Shown here: in pieces, positions 19,905 to 32,473 of the stretch
Layout of the letters: each line of letters begins with the position of its first letter
Numbering within the stretch: position 1 is the stretch's first letter
Origin: Burkholderiaceae bacterium
GTDB taxonomy: Bacteria; Pseudomonadota; Gammaproteobacteria; Burkholderiales; Burkholderiaceae
Reading direction: 5' to 3'
Assembly (NCBI GenBank): GCA_947447945.1
Contig: CANFLR010000003.1
Location: 30,822 to 94,821, forward strand
Length of the DNA stretch: 64,000 nucleotides
The notes under the pieces: generated by a model
The model's input: only the letters and a program-made list of their open reading frames with translations
What the model was told of the DNA's origin: nothing
Database searches by the model: none
Made by a program: the position numbers and the translations under genes

Positions 19905-20486
19905 TTATGCACGACGAACGCGGAATAAAGCAAGGCTACCAAATAGATTTGGCAATAAAGTAACCTCGCGACCTTCGTGCAAGATGCAACGATCAACGAT
20001 CTTTAATCCCAGACTGGAAGCCAGCCTTTCAAAATCAGCCACTGTCAGTACGCGCACATTCGGCGTGTTGTACCACTGATAGGGAAGACTCTTAGACACC
20101 GGCATATGACCAAATCCCACTGCCAAGCGATGTGACCAATGACCAAAGTTTGGAAAAGAGACCACTGATTCCTTGCCAACCCGAACCACCTCACGCAAAA
20201 TCTTTTCAGTTTGATGAATGGTTTGCAAGGTTTGAGACAAAACAACCGTGTCAAAACTATTGTTCTCAAATAAGGCTAGGCCTCCCTCGAGATTTTGCTG
20301 AATCACATTTAAACTTTTTTGAACGCAGGACAGCACGCGCGCATCATCAATTTCAACACCATAGGCATGCACCGGTTTTTGTTTTTGCAAAAACTCTAAA
20401 AAGCTACCATCCCCACAACCCAGATCCAAGACCTGGCTATTAGGCTCTATCCATTTAGAGATGGCTACAAAGTCTGCGCGCTTCAT
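19905..20486 (-). CDS. metW: Methionine biosynthesis protein MetW
   Basis: SAM-binding methyltransferase-fold protein of 193 residues with [15 protein letters not shown] and the [12 protein letters not shown] and [11 protein letters not shown] segments diagnostic of MetW. MetW pairs with MetX, and in several proteobacteria is required for full homoserine acyltransferase activity. The two genes overlap by 4 nt (ATGA), the usual metXW arrangement. Confidence 0.95.
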   Translation of the reverse strand: MKRADFVAISKWIEPNSQVLDLGCGDGSFLEFLQKQKPVHAYGVEIDDARVLSCVQKSLNVIQQNLEGGLALFENNSFDTVVLSQTLQTIHQTEKILREVVRVGKESVVSFPNFGHWSHRLAVGFGHMPVSKSLPYQWYNTPNVRVLTVADFERLASSLGLKIVDRCILHEGREVTLLPNLFGSLALFRVRRA

Positions 20487-21622
20487 TTAAGGGCCTCACG
20501 CATTGTTCCAAAGTAAGCACGAATGAGGTTGTGATAACGCGGGTCATCTAACAAAAAAGCATCGTGTCCATGGGGAGCATCAATCTCCGCGTAACTGACT
20601 TCACTCTTATTACTCAGTAAAGACTCCACAATTTCGCGACTACGATTTGGCGGGAAGCGCCAATCGGTTGAAAAACTGACGACCAAAAACTTAGCCTGCA
20701 CTTCTGCTAGCGCCCGATTCAAGCTACCTTCATAACGACGTGAAGGATCAAAGTAATCTAAAGCACGAGTAATCAACAGATAGGTGTTGGCGTCAAAATA
20801 AGTGGAAAACTTATCACCCTGATGGCGTAAGTAACTTTCCACTTCAAACTCGACGTCAAAGCTAAAACGATAATCGTTTGACTCACCATTGGGTCGTTGT
20901 AATTCACGGCCAAATTTTTCAGCCATGTCATCATCCGACAAATAGGTGATATGACCGACCATACGCGCCAATCTCAATCCGCGCTTAGGCACTACATCAA
21001 ACTCATAGTAGTTCCCCCCATGAAAATCAGGGTCGGACAGGATGGCATTACGAGCAACTTCGTTAAACGCAATATTCTGGGCACTCAATTTGGGGGTCGA
21101 AGCAATTACCACACAGTGATCTAGGCGCTTAGGAAACTGAATTGACCAGGCCATCGCCTGCATACCACCAAGGCTACCCCCCATCACCGCAGCAAACTTT
21201 CGAATACCCAGCTTATCAGCTAGGCGTGCTTGGGTGTTCACCCAATCTTCCACGGTCACTACGGGAAAATCTGCGCCGTAAGGCTTGCTAGTTGCTGGAT
21301 TGATACTCATCGGCCCAGTAGACCCAAAACAAGAACCTAAATTATTCACACCAATCACGAAAAAATGGTCGGTATCAACTGGCTTGCCAGGGCCAATCAT
21401 ACTATCCCACCAGCCAATGTCTTCAGCATCTTCTGGGGCAGGTCCCGCAACATGATGAGAAGCATTTAAGGCATGACAAATCAGAACGGCATTACTTTTA
21501 TCAGCGTTTAACTTGCCGTAAGTTTCAATGACTAAGTCATAGCCCGATAACATGGCGCCACTCTGCAAAGGCAAGGGCTCGGCAAAGTGGATAGTATTTC
21601 TAGAGAGGTGTAGCTCGCTCAT
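20483..21622 (-). CDS. metX: Homoserine O-acyltransferase
   Basis: Acylates homoserine (acetyl- or succinyl-CoA) to commit it to methionine. An alpha/beta-hydrolase-fold protein of 379 residues with the nucleophile elbow [21 protein letters not shown] near the N-terminus and the catalytic Asp/His in [12 protein letters not shown] at the C-terminus. Acyl preference cannot be decided here; MetX proteins coupled to MetW are often succinyltransferases. It overlaps slmA upstream and metW downstream by 4 nt each. No riboswitch precedes it, since the slmA coding region runs into it. Confidence 0.96.
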   Translation of the reverse strand: MSELHLSRNTIHFAEPLPLQSGAMLSGYDLVIETYGKLNADKSNAVLICHALNASHHVAGPAPEDAEDIGWWDSMIGPGKPVDTDHFFVIGVNNLGSCFGSTGPMSINPATSKPYGADFPVVTVEDWVNTQARLADKLGIRKFAAVMGGSLGGMQAMAWSIQFPKRLDHCVVIASTPKLSAQNIAFNEVARNAILSDPDFHGGNYYEFDVVPKRGLRLARMVGHITYLSDDDMAEKFGRELQRPNGESNDYRFSFDVEFEVESYLRHQGDKFSTYFDANTYLLITRALDYFDPSRRYEGSLNRALAEVQAKFLVVSFSTDWRFPPNRSREIVESLLSNKSEVSYAEIDAPHGHDAFLLDDPRYHNLIRAYFGTMREALK

Positions 21623-22275
21623 TCGGAGAGAAGAATGCGAAGGCTAATATCAGATGCATCCGTGGGTAACTTCTTAAAACCACTGCGTGCAAAACGATGC
21701 CAGCGACCCAAAACAAAACTCATCAACATCGCCGCCCGAATGCTAACTTCCTCTTGCCCTATCTGTGCCCATGTACCGCCTTGAGTTTGGGCAATCCGCA
21801 AAGCCTGCTTTAAAGAAGCCTCGACACGATCTAAGACTTGAGTAATTCGCTCCTGCAAGCGATCATCTTCTTGCAATAACGCATCGCCCAACAATACGCG
21901 GGTCATACCAGGATTTTTTTCTGCGAAGAAAAGTAGCATCTGCAAAATACCGCGTGCTTGTGCAAGCCCAGACTCTTCTTTTTGATTGATCTGGTTTATC
22001 AAACCAAAAACGGTTTGCTCAATAAAGGCAATCAAGCCCTCAAACATTTGCGCTTTGCTGGCAAAGTGACGGTATAGAGCAGCTTCAGAAACTTGAATTT
22101 GGGCAGCTAATGCCGCAGTGGTAACGCGCTCACCCTTAGGGTGTTGCAACATCTCAGCAAGCACTTGCAAAATCTGTAAACGACGCTCACCGGGGCGGGG
22201 ACGCTTGCGTACCTTGCCAGCCTCTCCATTAATGGTTTCGATCTCTGACGGCTCTAAAGAATCACGCATGATCAT
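21619..22275 (-). CDS. slmA: Nucleoid occlusion factor SlmA (TetR-like)
   Basis: Binds chromosomal SBS sites and blocks FtsZ assembly over the nucleoid. TetR-type helix-turn-helix in the first third: [44 protein letters not shown]. The rest is the all-helical dimer region. An Arg/Lys-rich [12 protein letters not shown] precedes the HTH, a pattern typical of beta/gammaproteobacterial SlmA. Located between argB (16 nt upstream) and metX (4 nt overlap). ATG 22275 and ATG 22269 are both possible starts. Confidence 0.88.
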   Translation of the reverse strand: MIMRDSLEPSEIETINGEAGKVRKRPRPGERRLQILQVLAEMLQHPKGERVTTAALAAQIQVSEAALYRHFASKAQMFEGLIAFIEQTVFGLINQINQKEESGLAQARGILQMLLFFAEKNPGMTRVLLGDALLQEDDRLQERITQVLDRVEASLKQALRIAQTQGGTWAQIGQEEVSIRAAMLMSFVLGRWHRFARSGFKKLPTDASDISLRILLSE

Positions 22276-22291
22276 ATCTCTTGTCTATAGC

Positions 22292-23700
<1,409 letters not shown>

Positions 23701-23802
23701 TTCATTCTTTCCGAGGATTTGAAGCATTATTGCCTCATTCTGCCAAAGTTTTACGACCTTTTATCAATATTGACCGTGGCGGCAGATTGTATCCGAACCT
23801 GC

Positions 23803-24840
23803 CTAAGCTAAACACCCCTCGAGCCCAGCCATTAGGGTGTCCTTGGGTAAATCAATGCCGATAAATACCATCCGGGTCTGCTTGGGCTCAACCCCCCATA
23901 AACCAGCCAAATCACTACCCATCATCTGGTGAACCCCCTGCAATACCACTTTTCGGTTACTTCCCTTCACATAGAGGACACCCTTATAGCGCAGCATCTT
24001 CTCCCCAAATACCTCCAAAATGCCCCCCAAGAAGTCTTCCAATTTTTGATGATCAAAGGGTTTATCACTACGAAAAACAAAGGATTGGATCCGGTCTGTG
24101 TGTCCTGCATGGTCATGATGATGGTCATGGCCGTGGTGATCGTGGCTATGGTCATGACCGCAATTGCTGTGATCATGGTCATCTTGCCCCAAGAAATGGG
24201 GGTCAATATCCAACTTAGCATTCAAATTAAAGCCCTTGAGGTCCAAAACCGCCTCCAATGGCACTACCCCTTTAGAAATCCCGGTAATGGGCGCTCTGGG
24301 GTTCATATGCATCAGGCGGGCACGCAATGCCTCCACGTCGGCAGGGCTTACTAGGTCAGTCTTGGTAATAAAAATTTGATCTGCAAAACCGACTTGACGC
24401 TGGGCTTCTTCATGTTCGGTAAGCTGATGCTGGCCATGCTTAGCGTCTACGAGAGTCACCACAGCATCCAAAACATAGTGATCAGCTACATCGTCATCCA
24501 TAAAAAAGGTTTGGGCTACAGGGCCTGGATTAGCAACCCCAGTGGTCTCAATGACCACCCGATCAAAGCTAATCTTCTTTTCTTTACGCTGCTCCCAAAG
24601 CGCGTTCAGGGCATCGACTAGGTCCCCACGAATCGTGCAGCAAATACAACCATTACTCATCTGCACAATATTCTCTTCACTGTCCTGAACCAAAATATCG
24701 TTATCGATATTCTCTTCGCCAAACTCATTTTCGATCACGGCAATTTTCTTGCCATGCTGCTCAGTCAGGATGTGTTTCAACAGAGTCGTTTTACCGCTCC
24801 CCAAAAAACCTGTGAGAATCGTTACTGGTATTAATGCCAT
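23803..24840 (-). CDS. CobW/COG0523-family GTPase (putative metal chaperone)
   Basis: G3E P-loop GTPase. Motifs: Walker [13 protein letters not shown] near residues 11-22, [10 protein letters not shown], the metal-binding CICC of the [11 protein letters not shown] segment, NKTD-like TKTDLV, and a CobW C-terminal domain. A His/Asp-rich stretch of about 30 residues ([10 protein letters not shown] and onward, roughly residues 210-240) suggests binding of zinc, nickel or cobalt. Family members deliver zinc or metals under limitation, and which metal cannot be told here. ATG 24840 is used because GGAG lies 5 nt upstream. It precedes dksA, whose zinc-ligand cysteines are mostly missing. Confidence 0.9.
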   Translation of the reverse strand: MALIPVTILTGFLGSGKTTLLKHILTEQHGKKIAVIENEFGEENIDNDILVQDSEENIVQMSNGCICCTIRGDLVDALNALWEQRKEKKISFDRVVIETTGVANPGPVAQTFFMDDDVADHYVLDAVVTLVDAKHGQHQLTEHEEAQRQVGFADQIFITKTDLVSPADVEALRARLMHMNPRAPITGISKGVVPLEAVLDLKGFNLNAKLDIDPHFLGQDDHDHSNCGHDHSHDHHGHDHHHDHAGHTDRIQSFVFRSDKPFDHQKLEDFLGGILEVFGEKMLRYKGVLYVKGSNRKVVLQGVHQMMGSDLAGLWGVEPKQTRMVFIGIDLPKDTLMAGLEGCLA

Positions 24841-24908
24841 CATGGCTCCATTTAAATTCTAGGAATAGATCATCCCCAACGGGGAAACCTTGTATCTTAC
24901 CGAGTTAT

Positions 24909-25910
24909 TCAACCTTTACCAGCCTTTGCTCGCGGATGCGCTTTGTCATAGGCCTGCGCTAGGTGCTGAAAATCCAGAGAAGTGTAAATTTGGGTGCTGG
25001 CGATGCTGGCATGCCCCAACATCTCCTGCACGGCACGTAGGTCCTGGGAAGATTGCAATACGTGACTTGCAAAACTGTGGCGCATCATATGGGGATGAAC
25101 ATGGGTTGGCAGGCCGGCACGCATGGCTAGGGTACGTAAACGCGCCTGAACCGTTCTAGGTGACAAGCGTGCACCGGTCGCAGAGATAAATAATGCAGGG
25201 GATTGCTGGGCATACTCGGCGCTATCACGCAATTCTCGCCAGGTCTGCAAAGCCTGCATGGCTGGGACGCCCACCGGCACAGAGCGACGCTTACCCCCTT
25301 TACCCAAAACCGTCACCTCAGCGGCATCCCAATCAAGCCATCCCGCGGACTCGTATTGGCGGTCTTTGCTTTGCATGACATCAATCCCTAAGAGCTCTGA
25401 AAGACGCAATCCGGAGGAGTAGAGCAAATCCACAATGGCCGCATCACGAATCGACTCGAGATCTCGCTTTTCTTGTGCCTCGCGTAATACCTGATGAACA
25501 AGTGCTAAAGCCTGCTCGACTGAGAGGGCTTTAGGTAAAGATTTCAATCGTTTAGGGGCTTTGACATCATCTACTGGATTGGCGCTCAATGTAGTCCTCA
25601 CGCTGCCAGACAAAGCATCTCGACGCGCGCCTTTTTCAGTAATCCAGTCATACCAGCCACGCCAAGCGGACAATCCTCTTGCAATCGTTCTGGAGGACTT
25701 GCCCTTTGCATGCCATCTTCCAGCCCAGCGACGCACATGACTATTGCTGACCTTTAATAACTCAACGGAATCGGCAGTAGCAAAATTTTGTAACTCGGTT
25801 AAATCCATACGATACGCTTTGAGCGTATGCGCAGATAGTTGACGCAACACATGTAGCTCATGCAGGTATTCCTGCACAAGGGGATGCAGTTCAGTCGACT
25901 GCGGCTTCAT
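24909..25910 (-). CDS. xerC: Tyrosine recombinase XerC
   Basis: Resolves chromosome dimers at dif with XerD. An N-terminal SAM-like core-binding domain (LRQLSAHTLKAYRMDL) is followed by the catalytic domain with Arg in SSGLRLSELLG, HMMRHSFASH (His-x-x-Arg), the GHASIASTQ segment and the Tyr nucleophile in TQIYTSL. An alternative GTG start at 25922 adds four residues. The start overlaps the 3' end of the DUF484 gene by 20 nt. The DUF484-xerC order is a common chromosomal arrangement, so this is a housekeeping recombinase, not a phage integrase. Confidence 0.94.
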   Translation of the reverse strand: MKPQSTELHPLVQEYLHELHVLRQLSAHTLKAYRMDLTELQNFATADSVELLKVSNSHVRRWAGRWHAKGKSSRTIARGLSAWRGWYDWITEKGARRDALSGSVRTTLSANPVDDVKAPKRLKSLPKALSVEQALALVHQVLREAQEKRDLESIRDAAIVDLLYSSGLRLSELLGIDVMQSKDRQYESAGWLDWDAAEVTVLGKGGKRRSVPVGVPAMQALQTWRELRDSAEYAQQSPALFISATGARLSPRTVQARLRTLAMRAGLPTHVHPHMMRHSFASHVLQSSQDLRAVQEMLGHASIASTQIYTSLDFQHLAQAYDKAHPRAKAGKG

Positions 25911-26568
25911 AGGCTTGGACACGATCCAAAGCTGCAGCAGTTAATTCAGCAATTTGGCGCAAATAGAATGCACCCATATCAGCAGTAAAACGAGACTCAT
26001 CCTTGCTTGCCAACAACAACACGGCTGGAGCTTGTTTGGCAGCTTTACCGCTTTTTCCTAAGGGTAGACCAACTGCCACCATACTTTGCCATTCTGTATC
26101 GATCTTGATTGCCGTTGCCAATAGATCAACGCTAGCCGCTGCTAACTCTCTCGCAGATCCACAGAGAGGAGTGTCAATCCAAGGGCCGAAAGCATTGTTT
26201 GGGGGCAAAATATGTGCGGCATCTACCTCAAACACTTCTGCTAAACCCGTAGTAACGGCAGCTTCTACATCCGCTTTCGTGTTGGCACTCATCAAACGTA
26301 ATAACCATGCAACCAAACCTTGCTGTGTTTTATCGTTACGACTACCAAAATGAAGCATCTCATTCAAGCGACGATTGAGCTCTTGATTTTGTGAGCGCAA
26401 AATAGTCATTTGACGCTCTTGGAGTGAGATCGCACGATCCTCGTGTGGATGCTTCAAGCGAATCTCATTTAAAAGACTGGCGTAACGCTCAAAAAAGCCC
26501 GGGGTTGCGCGCAACCACTCGGCCACTAACTCTTCTTGCTCTTCCTGTTTTGGATCAATTGCGCTCAT
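25891..26568 (-). CDS. DUF484 family protein
   Basis: Protein of 225 residues from ATG 26568. The N-terminal part has the EEQEELVAEWLRATPGFFERYASLL pattern and a heptad-like helix (ISLQERQMTILRSQNQELNRRL). The C-terminal part resembles a GAF-like domain (DAAHILPP, MVAVGLPLGKSGK, LLLASKDESRFTADMGAFYLRQIAEL). DUF484 genes usually precede xerC; the function is unknown. Located between gatB and xerC on the same strand. Confidence 0.85.
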   Translation of the reverse strand: MSAIDPKQEEQEELVAEWLRATPGFFERYASLLNEIRLKHPHEDRAISLQERQMTILRSQNQELNRRLNEMLHFGSRNDKTQQGLVAWLLRLMSANTKADVEAAVTTGLAEVFEVDAAHILPPNNAFGPWIDTPLCGSARELAAASVDLLATAIKIDTEWQSMVAVGLPLGKSGKAAKQAPAVLLLASKDESRFTADMGAFYLRQIAELTAAALDRVQAYEAAVD

Positions 26569-26605
26569 CAATTTCTTTCTTTGTCATTCGTTTGCATTGG
26601 TTGAT

Positions 26606-28078
26606 TTAGCCAAGTTTTTTGCGGAGCAATTCATTCACTTGACCAGGATTCGCTTTGCCTTGTGAGGCCTTCATAATTTGACCAACCAACGCGTTAAAGG
26701 CTTTTTCTTTGCCAGAGCGGAACTCTTCAACAGACTTTTCATTGGCCGCCAACACCTGATCAATCATAGCCTCTAACTCCCCGCTATCGCTAATCTGCTT
26801 TAGTCCTTTGGCATCAATGATGTGATCAACGGTGCTAATGGTCTTTCCTGACAGAGCTTCTTCCCACAGCATGGCAAAAATATCTTTAGCAATTTTGTTG
26901 GAGATCGTGCCATCTGCAGTCCGGGTTAATAATGGCGCCAAATGCTCGGCTTTTAAGGGGGCGTCGGCTACGGCCATTCCTACTCGATTGACTGCTGAAG
27001 CAAATTCTCCTGCGATCAAGTTGGCAGCAGCCTTTGCCAAGGGCTTACCCACAAGCGTCAACAAGTCTTCAAAGACTTTGGCAGTATCGCGATCTTGCGT
27101 TAGTAACTGGGCGTCGTAAGCACTCAGACCAAAGTCATCTTGCCACTGCTTTCGCAATTGCGCTGGCAAGGTGGGCATCTTGCTGCGTACCTGAGCTATC
27201 CATGCGTCATCAATAATCACAGGTAGCAAATCTGGATCTGGAAAATAACGGTAGTCGTTGGCGTCTTCTTTACTGCGCATGCTACGCGTTTCTTGGCGGT
27301 CCGGATCATACAGACGCGTTTCCTGCACAACGGTACCGCCATCTTCAATCAACTCAATTTGGCGACGCACTTCATACTGAATTGCCTCTTCCAAAAAACG
27401 GAATGAGTTCAAATTTTTAATCTCACAACGCGTGCCAAATTCAGCCTGACCTTTGGGGCGCACAGAAACGTTGGCATCACAACGGAAAGATCCTTCTTGC
27501 ATATTGCCGTCGCAAACACCCAACCAAACGACTAGTCCATGCAATGCTTTTGCATAAGCCACAGCCTCCGCCGCACTACGCATAACAGGCTCGGTAACGA
27601 TTTCCAGCAATGGCGTACCAGCACGATTTAAATCAATACCACTCGATACTTCTCCATGAGGGCCAATAAAACCTTCCTCATGAACCGACTTGCCAGCATC
27701 TTCTTCCATGTGCGCGCGAGTTAACTCAACTACTTTGACCTCATCGCCGACCAGAATTTCAAGATGACCGCCAATCACAACTGGGATCTCAAACTGACTA
27801 ATCTGGTAACCCTTAGGTAGGTCTGGATAAAAATAATTCTTACGCGCAAAAATGCTCGCTGGCGAAATCTTTGCCCCAACCGCTAAGCCAAAACGAATCG
27901 CATGCTCTACCGCCTGACGATTCAGTACTGGCAAGACTCCAGGCAAAGCCAAATCCACTGGGCAAGCTTGTGTATTGGGCTCGGCGCCAAAACGGGTGCT
28001 GGCACCACTAAAAATCTTCGATTGCGTTTGCAATTGCGCATGGGTTTCTAAACCAATAACCACTTCCCATTGCATCAT
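26606..28078 (-). CDS. gatB: Asp/Glu-tRNA(Asn/Gln) amidotransferase subunit B
   Basis: Subunit that binds tRNA and activates Glu-tRNA(Gln)/Asp-tRNA(Asn) for transamidation. The 490-residue protein has [55 protein letters not shown]-like [11 protein letters not shown] and a C-terminal YqeY-like domain ending in [14 protein letters not shown]. Overlaps gatA by ATGA (4 nt). Presence of GatCAB implies indirect synthesis of at least one of Gln-tRNA or Asn-tRNA. Confidence 0.98.
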   Translation of the reverse strand: MMQWEVVIGLETHAQLQTQSKIFSGASTRFGAEPNTQACPVDLALPGVLPVLNRQAVEHAIRFGLAVGAKISPASIFARKNYFYPDLPKGYQISQFEIPVVIGGHLEILVGDEVKVVELTRAHMEEDAGKSVHEEGFIGPHGEVSSGIDLNRAGTPLLEIVTEPVMRSAAEAVAYAKALHGLVVWLGVCDGNMQEGSFRCDANVSVRPKGQAEFGTRCEIKNLNSFRFLEEAIQYEVRRQIELIEDGGTVVQETRLYDPDRQETRSMRSKEDANDYRYFPDPDLLPVIIDDAWIAQVRSKMPTLPAQLRKQWQDDFGLSAYDAQLLTQDRDTAKVFEDLLTLVGKPLAKAAANLIAGEFASAVNRVGMAVADAPLKAEHLAPLLTRTADGTISNKIAKDIFAMLWEEALSGKTISTVDHIIDAKGLKQISDSGELEAMIDQVLAANEKSVEEFRSGKEKAFNALVGQIMKASQGKANPGQVNELLRKKLG

Positions 28079-29592
28079 GCCACCTCGCTAGCTTGTCGCA
28101 AATGCCAATCACTGGCTTGCTGATATTGATGTGCCACTTGTAATAAGCGCGCCTCAGAAAAGTAATTGCCGATCAATTGCATGCCAATTGGAAGATTGTT
28201 TATATTAAATCCGCATGGCACGCTCATAGCAGGTAAGCCTGCTAAGTTAGTAGAAAGCGTATAAATATCTTCTAAATACATTTGTACAGGGTCTTTTGAT
28301 TTCTCACCCAAACGCCAAGCAACATCAGGAGCCACGGGCCCGAGTATCACATCACACTGCTTAAACGCAGCCTGAAAATCAGCGGCAATGATGCGACGAA
28401 TCTTCTGCGCCTGTAAATAGTAGGCATCGTAGTAGCCATGACAAAGTACATAAGTGCCAATCAAAATACGGCGCCTTACTTCAGCACCAAAACCCTCAGT
28501 ACGTGACTTCTGGTACATATCACCTAGATCGCGATATTCATTGGCACGATGGCCGTAACGTACGCCATCAAAGCGACTCAAATTACTAGACGCCTCTGCT
28601 GGCGCTAAAACGTAATACACCGGAATAGAAAGTTTGGTTTTAGGCAAACTCACATCAACTAGACTGGCGCCTAAATTTTCCAAGGCCTTGGCTGCAGCAT
28701 TGACTGACTTGGCAACATCTTCTGCCAAACCTTCAGCAAAAAACTCTTTGGGCAAACCAACCCGCAAACCTTGCAAAGGTTTCGCAGGATTAGCCTTGCC
28801 TTCGCCCCAGGATTGATGGAGATAGCGGCCATAATCCTCTCCAGAATCAGCCAAAGAAGTAGAGTCGCGCGGATCATGTGAAGACATCGCCGTTAGTAAT
28901 AAAGCACAATCTTCAGCCGTCTTACCCATAGGGCCGGCCTGATCCAAGGAAGAGGCGTAAGCGATCATTCCGTAGCGTGAGACACGGCCGTAACTAGGTT
29001 TAATCCCAGTCAAGCCACAAAAGGCGGATGGCTGACGGATTGACCCGCCGGTATCTGTTCCCGTTGCGATTGGGGCCAAGCCAGCTGCTACAGCTGCAGC
29101 AGAGCCACCAGAGGATCCACCTGCAACATACTCAGAATTCCAAGGGTTTAAAACGGGTCCATAGGCTGAATTCTCGCTAGATGAGCCCATTGCAAATTCA
29201 TCCATATTGGTCTTGCCCAAGCAAACCATGCCAGCTCCATTGGGGTTGTCTGCGCTCGGCATTCCTAGGTTAGCAACTACCGTTGCATCAAAGGGACTGA
29301 GATAGCCCTCAAGCATTTTGGATGCTGCCGTTGACTTCCAGCCCCTCGTTACAAACACATCTTTATGGGCAATCGGGATACCAGTCAACTTACCAGCCTT
29401 ACCAGAGGAAATTAAGGAGTCTGCTTTAGATGCTTGCTCTAAACTTAAGTGAGTATTCACATCTAAATAAGCATTCCAGTGTTTTCCAGCCTCGATGCGG
29501 GCCAAAAAGTACTGTGTTAGCTCAGTGCTAGAGACCTCTTTTGCGGCTAAGGCTTTCGCCATTAAAGTGATCGGGGTTTTGTGCCAACTCAT
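28075..29592 (-). CDS. gatA: Asp/Glu-tRNA(Asn/Gln) amidotransferase subunit A
   Basis: Amidase subunit liberating ammonia from glutamine. The amidase-signature Ser-cisSer-Lys triad region is seen: Lys in IPIAHKDVF, then [14 protein letters not shown] and [15 protein letters not shown]. The length of 505 residues is slightly above the usual 480-490. It starts 4 nt inside gatC and ends 4 nt inside gatB, so the three subunits are translationally coupled. Confidence 0.98.
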   Translation of the reverse strand: MSWHKTPITLMAKALAAKEVSSTELTQYFLARIEAGKHWNAYLDVNTHLSLEQASKADSLISSGKAGKLTGIPIAHKDVFVTRGWKSTAASKMLEGYLSPFDATVVANLGMPSADNPNGAGMVCLGKTNMDEFAMGSSSENSAYGPVLNPWNSEYVAGGSSGGSAAAVAAGLAPIATGTDTGGSIRQPSAFCGLTGIKPSYGRVSRYGMIAYASSLDQAGPMGKTAEDCALLLTAMSSHDPRDSTSLADSGEDYGRYLHQSWGEGKANPAKPLQGLRVGLPKEFFAEGLAEDVAKSVNAAAKALENLGASLVDVSLPKTKLSIPVYYVLAPAEASSNLSRFDGVRYGHRANEYRDLGDMYQKSRTEGFGAEVRRRILIGTYVLCHGYYDAYYLQAQKIRRIIAADFQAAFKQCDVILGPVAPDVAWRLGEKSKDPVQMYLEDIYTLSTNLAGLPAMSVPCGFNINNLPIGMQLIGNYFSEARLLQVAHQYQQASDWHLRQASEVA

Positions 29593-29882
29593 TCAATCAC
29601 CCTTGGGACTAAAAAGTAACCATCCTGTAAAGCTGGTGCCGACTGCATATTTTCCGAGCGGTGATCAGCCTCAGTCACTTGGTCAACCCTTAAAGGTTGC
29701 GCTAGCTCGCGCAAAAAGAGGATCGGGTGAGCTAGAGGCTCAAGGCCGCTTGTATCAACAGCCTGCATCTCTTCCACCAAAGAAAAAACTGCCTGCAATT
29801 GAGGCAATACTGCCTCGGCTTCTGCCTGGCTTAACTCAAGCCTGGATAGGTGCGCAATGCGCTGAACATCATCAAGTTTCAT
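29589..29882 (-). CDS. gatC: Asp/Glu-tRNA(Asn/Gln) amidotransferase subunit C
   Basis: Small stabilising subunit of 97 residues, of normal length. Typical start [20 protein letters not shown] and the central [21 protein letters not shown] motif. First gene of gatCAB; divergent from mreB across a 61-bp gap that must hold promoters for both operons. Confidence 0.97.
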   Translation of the reverse strand: MKLDDVQRIAHLSRLELSQAEAEAVLPQLQAVFSLVEEMQAVDTSGLEPLAHPILFLRELAQPLRVDQVTEADHRSENMQSAPALQDGYFLVPRVIE

Positions 29883-29919
29883 GGGGCGCTAGAGTATCAT
29901 TCCTATATAAATTTATTAA

Positions 29920-30987
<1,068 letters not shown>

Positions 30988-31011
30988 TCGACCTACACGT
31001 CGACCAGGGCA

Positions 31012-31944
31012 TTGCAACATAGCGCTCCTCCTCTTTTCAGACAAGGCGTTCCTGCTTTAGTCAAACTGATTGTCTGTCTATCGATCAGCATCGCATTGAT
31101 GTTGATCGATTTTCGCTTCAAGACTCTCAACCCCATCCGCGACAATGTCAACTGGCTTTTGCGACCGCTTGAATATGTCATGCTGATGCCTCGTAACGCA
31201 TTCGAAGCTACAACAGAATATTTCACGACGCGCGGAACTCTTGATATCGAAAATCAGGCAATGAGGGCTCGTCAAGCAGAACTCTCCTTGCTGGCCAATC
31301 AAACAGAATTTCTCTTGGTAGAGAATCAAAATCTGCGGCAACTGATGGATTTACAAAAACAAATTCCATTTAAAACTCTGCCAGTAGAAATTCTTTTTAA
31401 CCCACCTAATCCCATCTCACAACGCATTGTCATCAACCGCGGCAGTCATGATGGTCTTAAGCAAGGAAATCCGATTGCTAATGATGCCGGCATCTTAGGA
31501 CAGGTTGTGCGCCTTTATGAACGCTCTGCAGAAGTGTCGTTACTTGAAGATCGCGACTTTGCAGTACCTGTTCAGGTGGCTCGTAATGGTCTGCGCGCAG
31601 CAGTATTCGGGGCAGGGCGCGGCAACCCCCTAGAGTTACGATACCTGCCTGTTGCCAGCGATCTTGAGGTTGGCGATGTCCTGATCACTTCTGGCATTGA
31701 CGGAGTCTATCCTCCCGGTTTTGCCGTGGCTGTTATCAGCCGTATTGAGCGCAATGTTGATAAGAATTCATCAAATGTTTTTTGCGTCCCTGCTGCAGCC
31801 GTTAACCGCTATCGCCAAGCATTGGCGATACTGTACGACCCTCAGTTTGACGCCAAGCCCAGTGCCGTCACTAAATCTGGCTCTGCTGGTCCTGGAGCAA
31901 TGGCACCAGGTCGTCGTCAAACTCGTGCAAGGGGCATGCAATGA
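31012..31944 (+). CDS. mreC: Rod-shape determining protein MreC
   Basis: Bitopic periplasmic scaffold linking MreB to PBP2. 310 residues with one N-terminal membrane segment (about 17-32, LVKLIVCLSISIALMLI), a coiled coil (about 75-110, NQAMRARQAELSLLANQ), then the beta-rich domain with VVINRGSHDGLKQGNPI. The start is TTG 31012, chosen because MQHSAPPLFRQG is the family-typical start in Burkholderiales. No canonical start precedes it nearby, and the ribosome site (AGGG) is unusually close. A Gly/Pro/Arg-rich tail ends the protein. Confidence 0.94.
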   Translation: MQHSAPPLFRQGVPALVKLIVCLSISIALMLIDFRFKTLNPIRDNVNWLLRPLEYVMLMPRNAFEATTEYFTTRGTLDIENQAMRARQAELSLLANQTEFLLVENQNLRQLMDLQKQIPFKTLPVEILFNPPNPISQRIVINRGSHDGLKQGNPIANDAGILGQVVRLYERSAEVSLLEDRDFAVPVQVARNGLRAAVFGAGRGNPLELRYLPVASDLEVGDVLITSGIDGVYPPGFAVAVISRIERNVDKNSSNVFCVPAAAVNRYRQALAILYDPQFDAKPSAVTKSGSAGPGAMAPGRRQTRARGMQ

Positions 31945-32465
31945 TTGACTTCCAAAGTGGCTATATTCTGCGGCCGGTTAATCGCCTCTTTATTTACTTC
32001 AGCTTGCTAGCTGCATTGCTACTCAATCTTTTGCCGATTGGTAACTTCGGCTGGGTGCCTGACTGGCTCATCATCTGTATCGTTTTCTGGAATATTCATC
32101 AACATCGCTATGTCGGCGTGATGATCGCCTTCGCCTTTGGCTTGGTAATGGATGTGCATAACTCTGATCTACTGGGATTGCACGCTTTTAGTTACTCGCT
32201 TGTTGCCTACCTTGCGATTTCTTGGCATAGACGCATCATCGCCTTGAACGTATTTACTCAAGCCCTGCACCTTCTACCCATCTTTTTGCTCGTCTCTCTA
32301 TTCCCATTTTTAACGCATTGGATGCTTAGCGGGCAAATCTACTGGTGGGCTTTAACGGGCTCGGTTCAGGCTGTCATAGAGGCAATACTATGGCCGGTGG
32401 CTACCCGCATTTTGCTGGCGCCTCAACGTCGACCGATTGACGTTGACCATAATCGACCCATCTAA
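31941..32465 (+). CDS. mreD: Rod-shape determining protein MreD
   Basis: Small polytopic inner-membrane protein of 174 residues with about five hydrophobic segments, overlapping mreC by 4 nt. The GWVPDWLIICIVFW and FAFGLVMDVHNSDLLGLHAFSYSLVAYL blocks are MreD-like. A charged C-terminal tail after ATRILLAPQR is cytoplasmic by prediction. Role: part of the elongasome with MreC, PBP2 and RodA. Confidence 0.93.
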   Translation: MIDFQSGYILRPVNRLFIYFSLLAALLLNLLPIGNFGWVPDWLIICIVFWNIHQHRYVGVMIAFAFGLVMDVHNSDLLGLHAFSYSLVAYLAISWHRRIIALNVFTQALHLLPIFLLVSLFPFLTHWMLSGQIYWWALTGSVQAVIEAILWPVATRILLAPQRRPIDVDHNRPI

Positions 32466-32473
32466 GCGGTTGT

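Noticed and set aside
24909..25910. Tyrosine recombinase as evidence for a mobile element
   Set aside because: The DUF484-xerC arrangement and motifs fit chromosomal XerC; no phage genes, repeats or tRNA target nearby.
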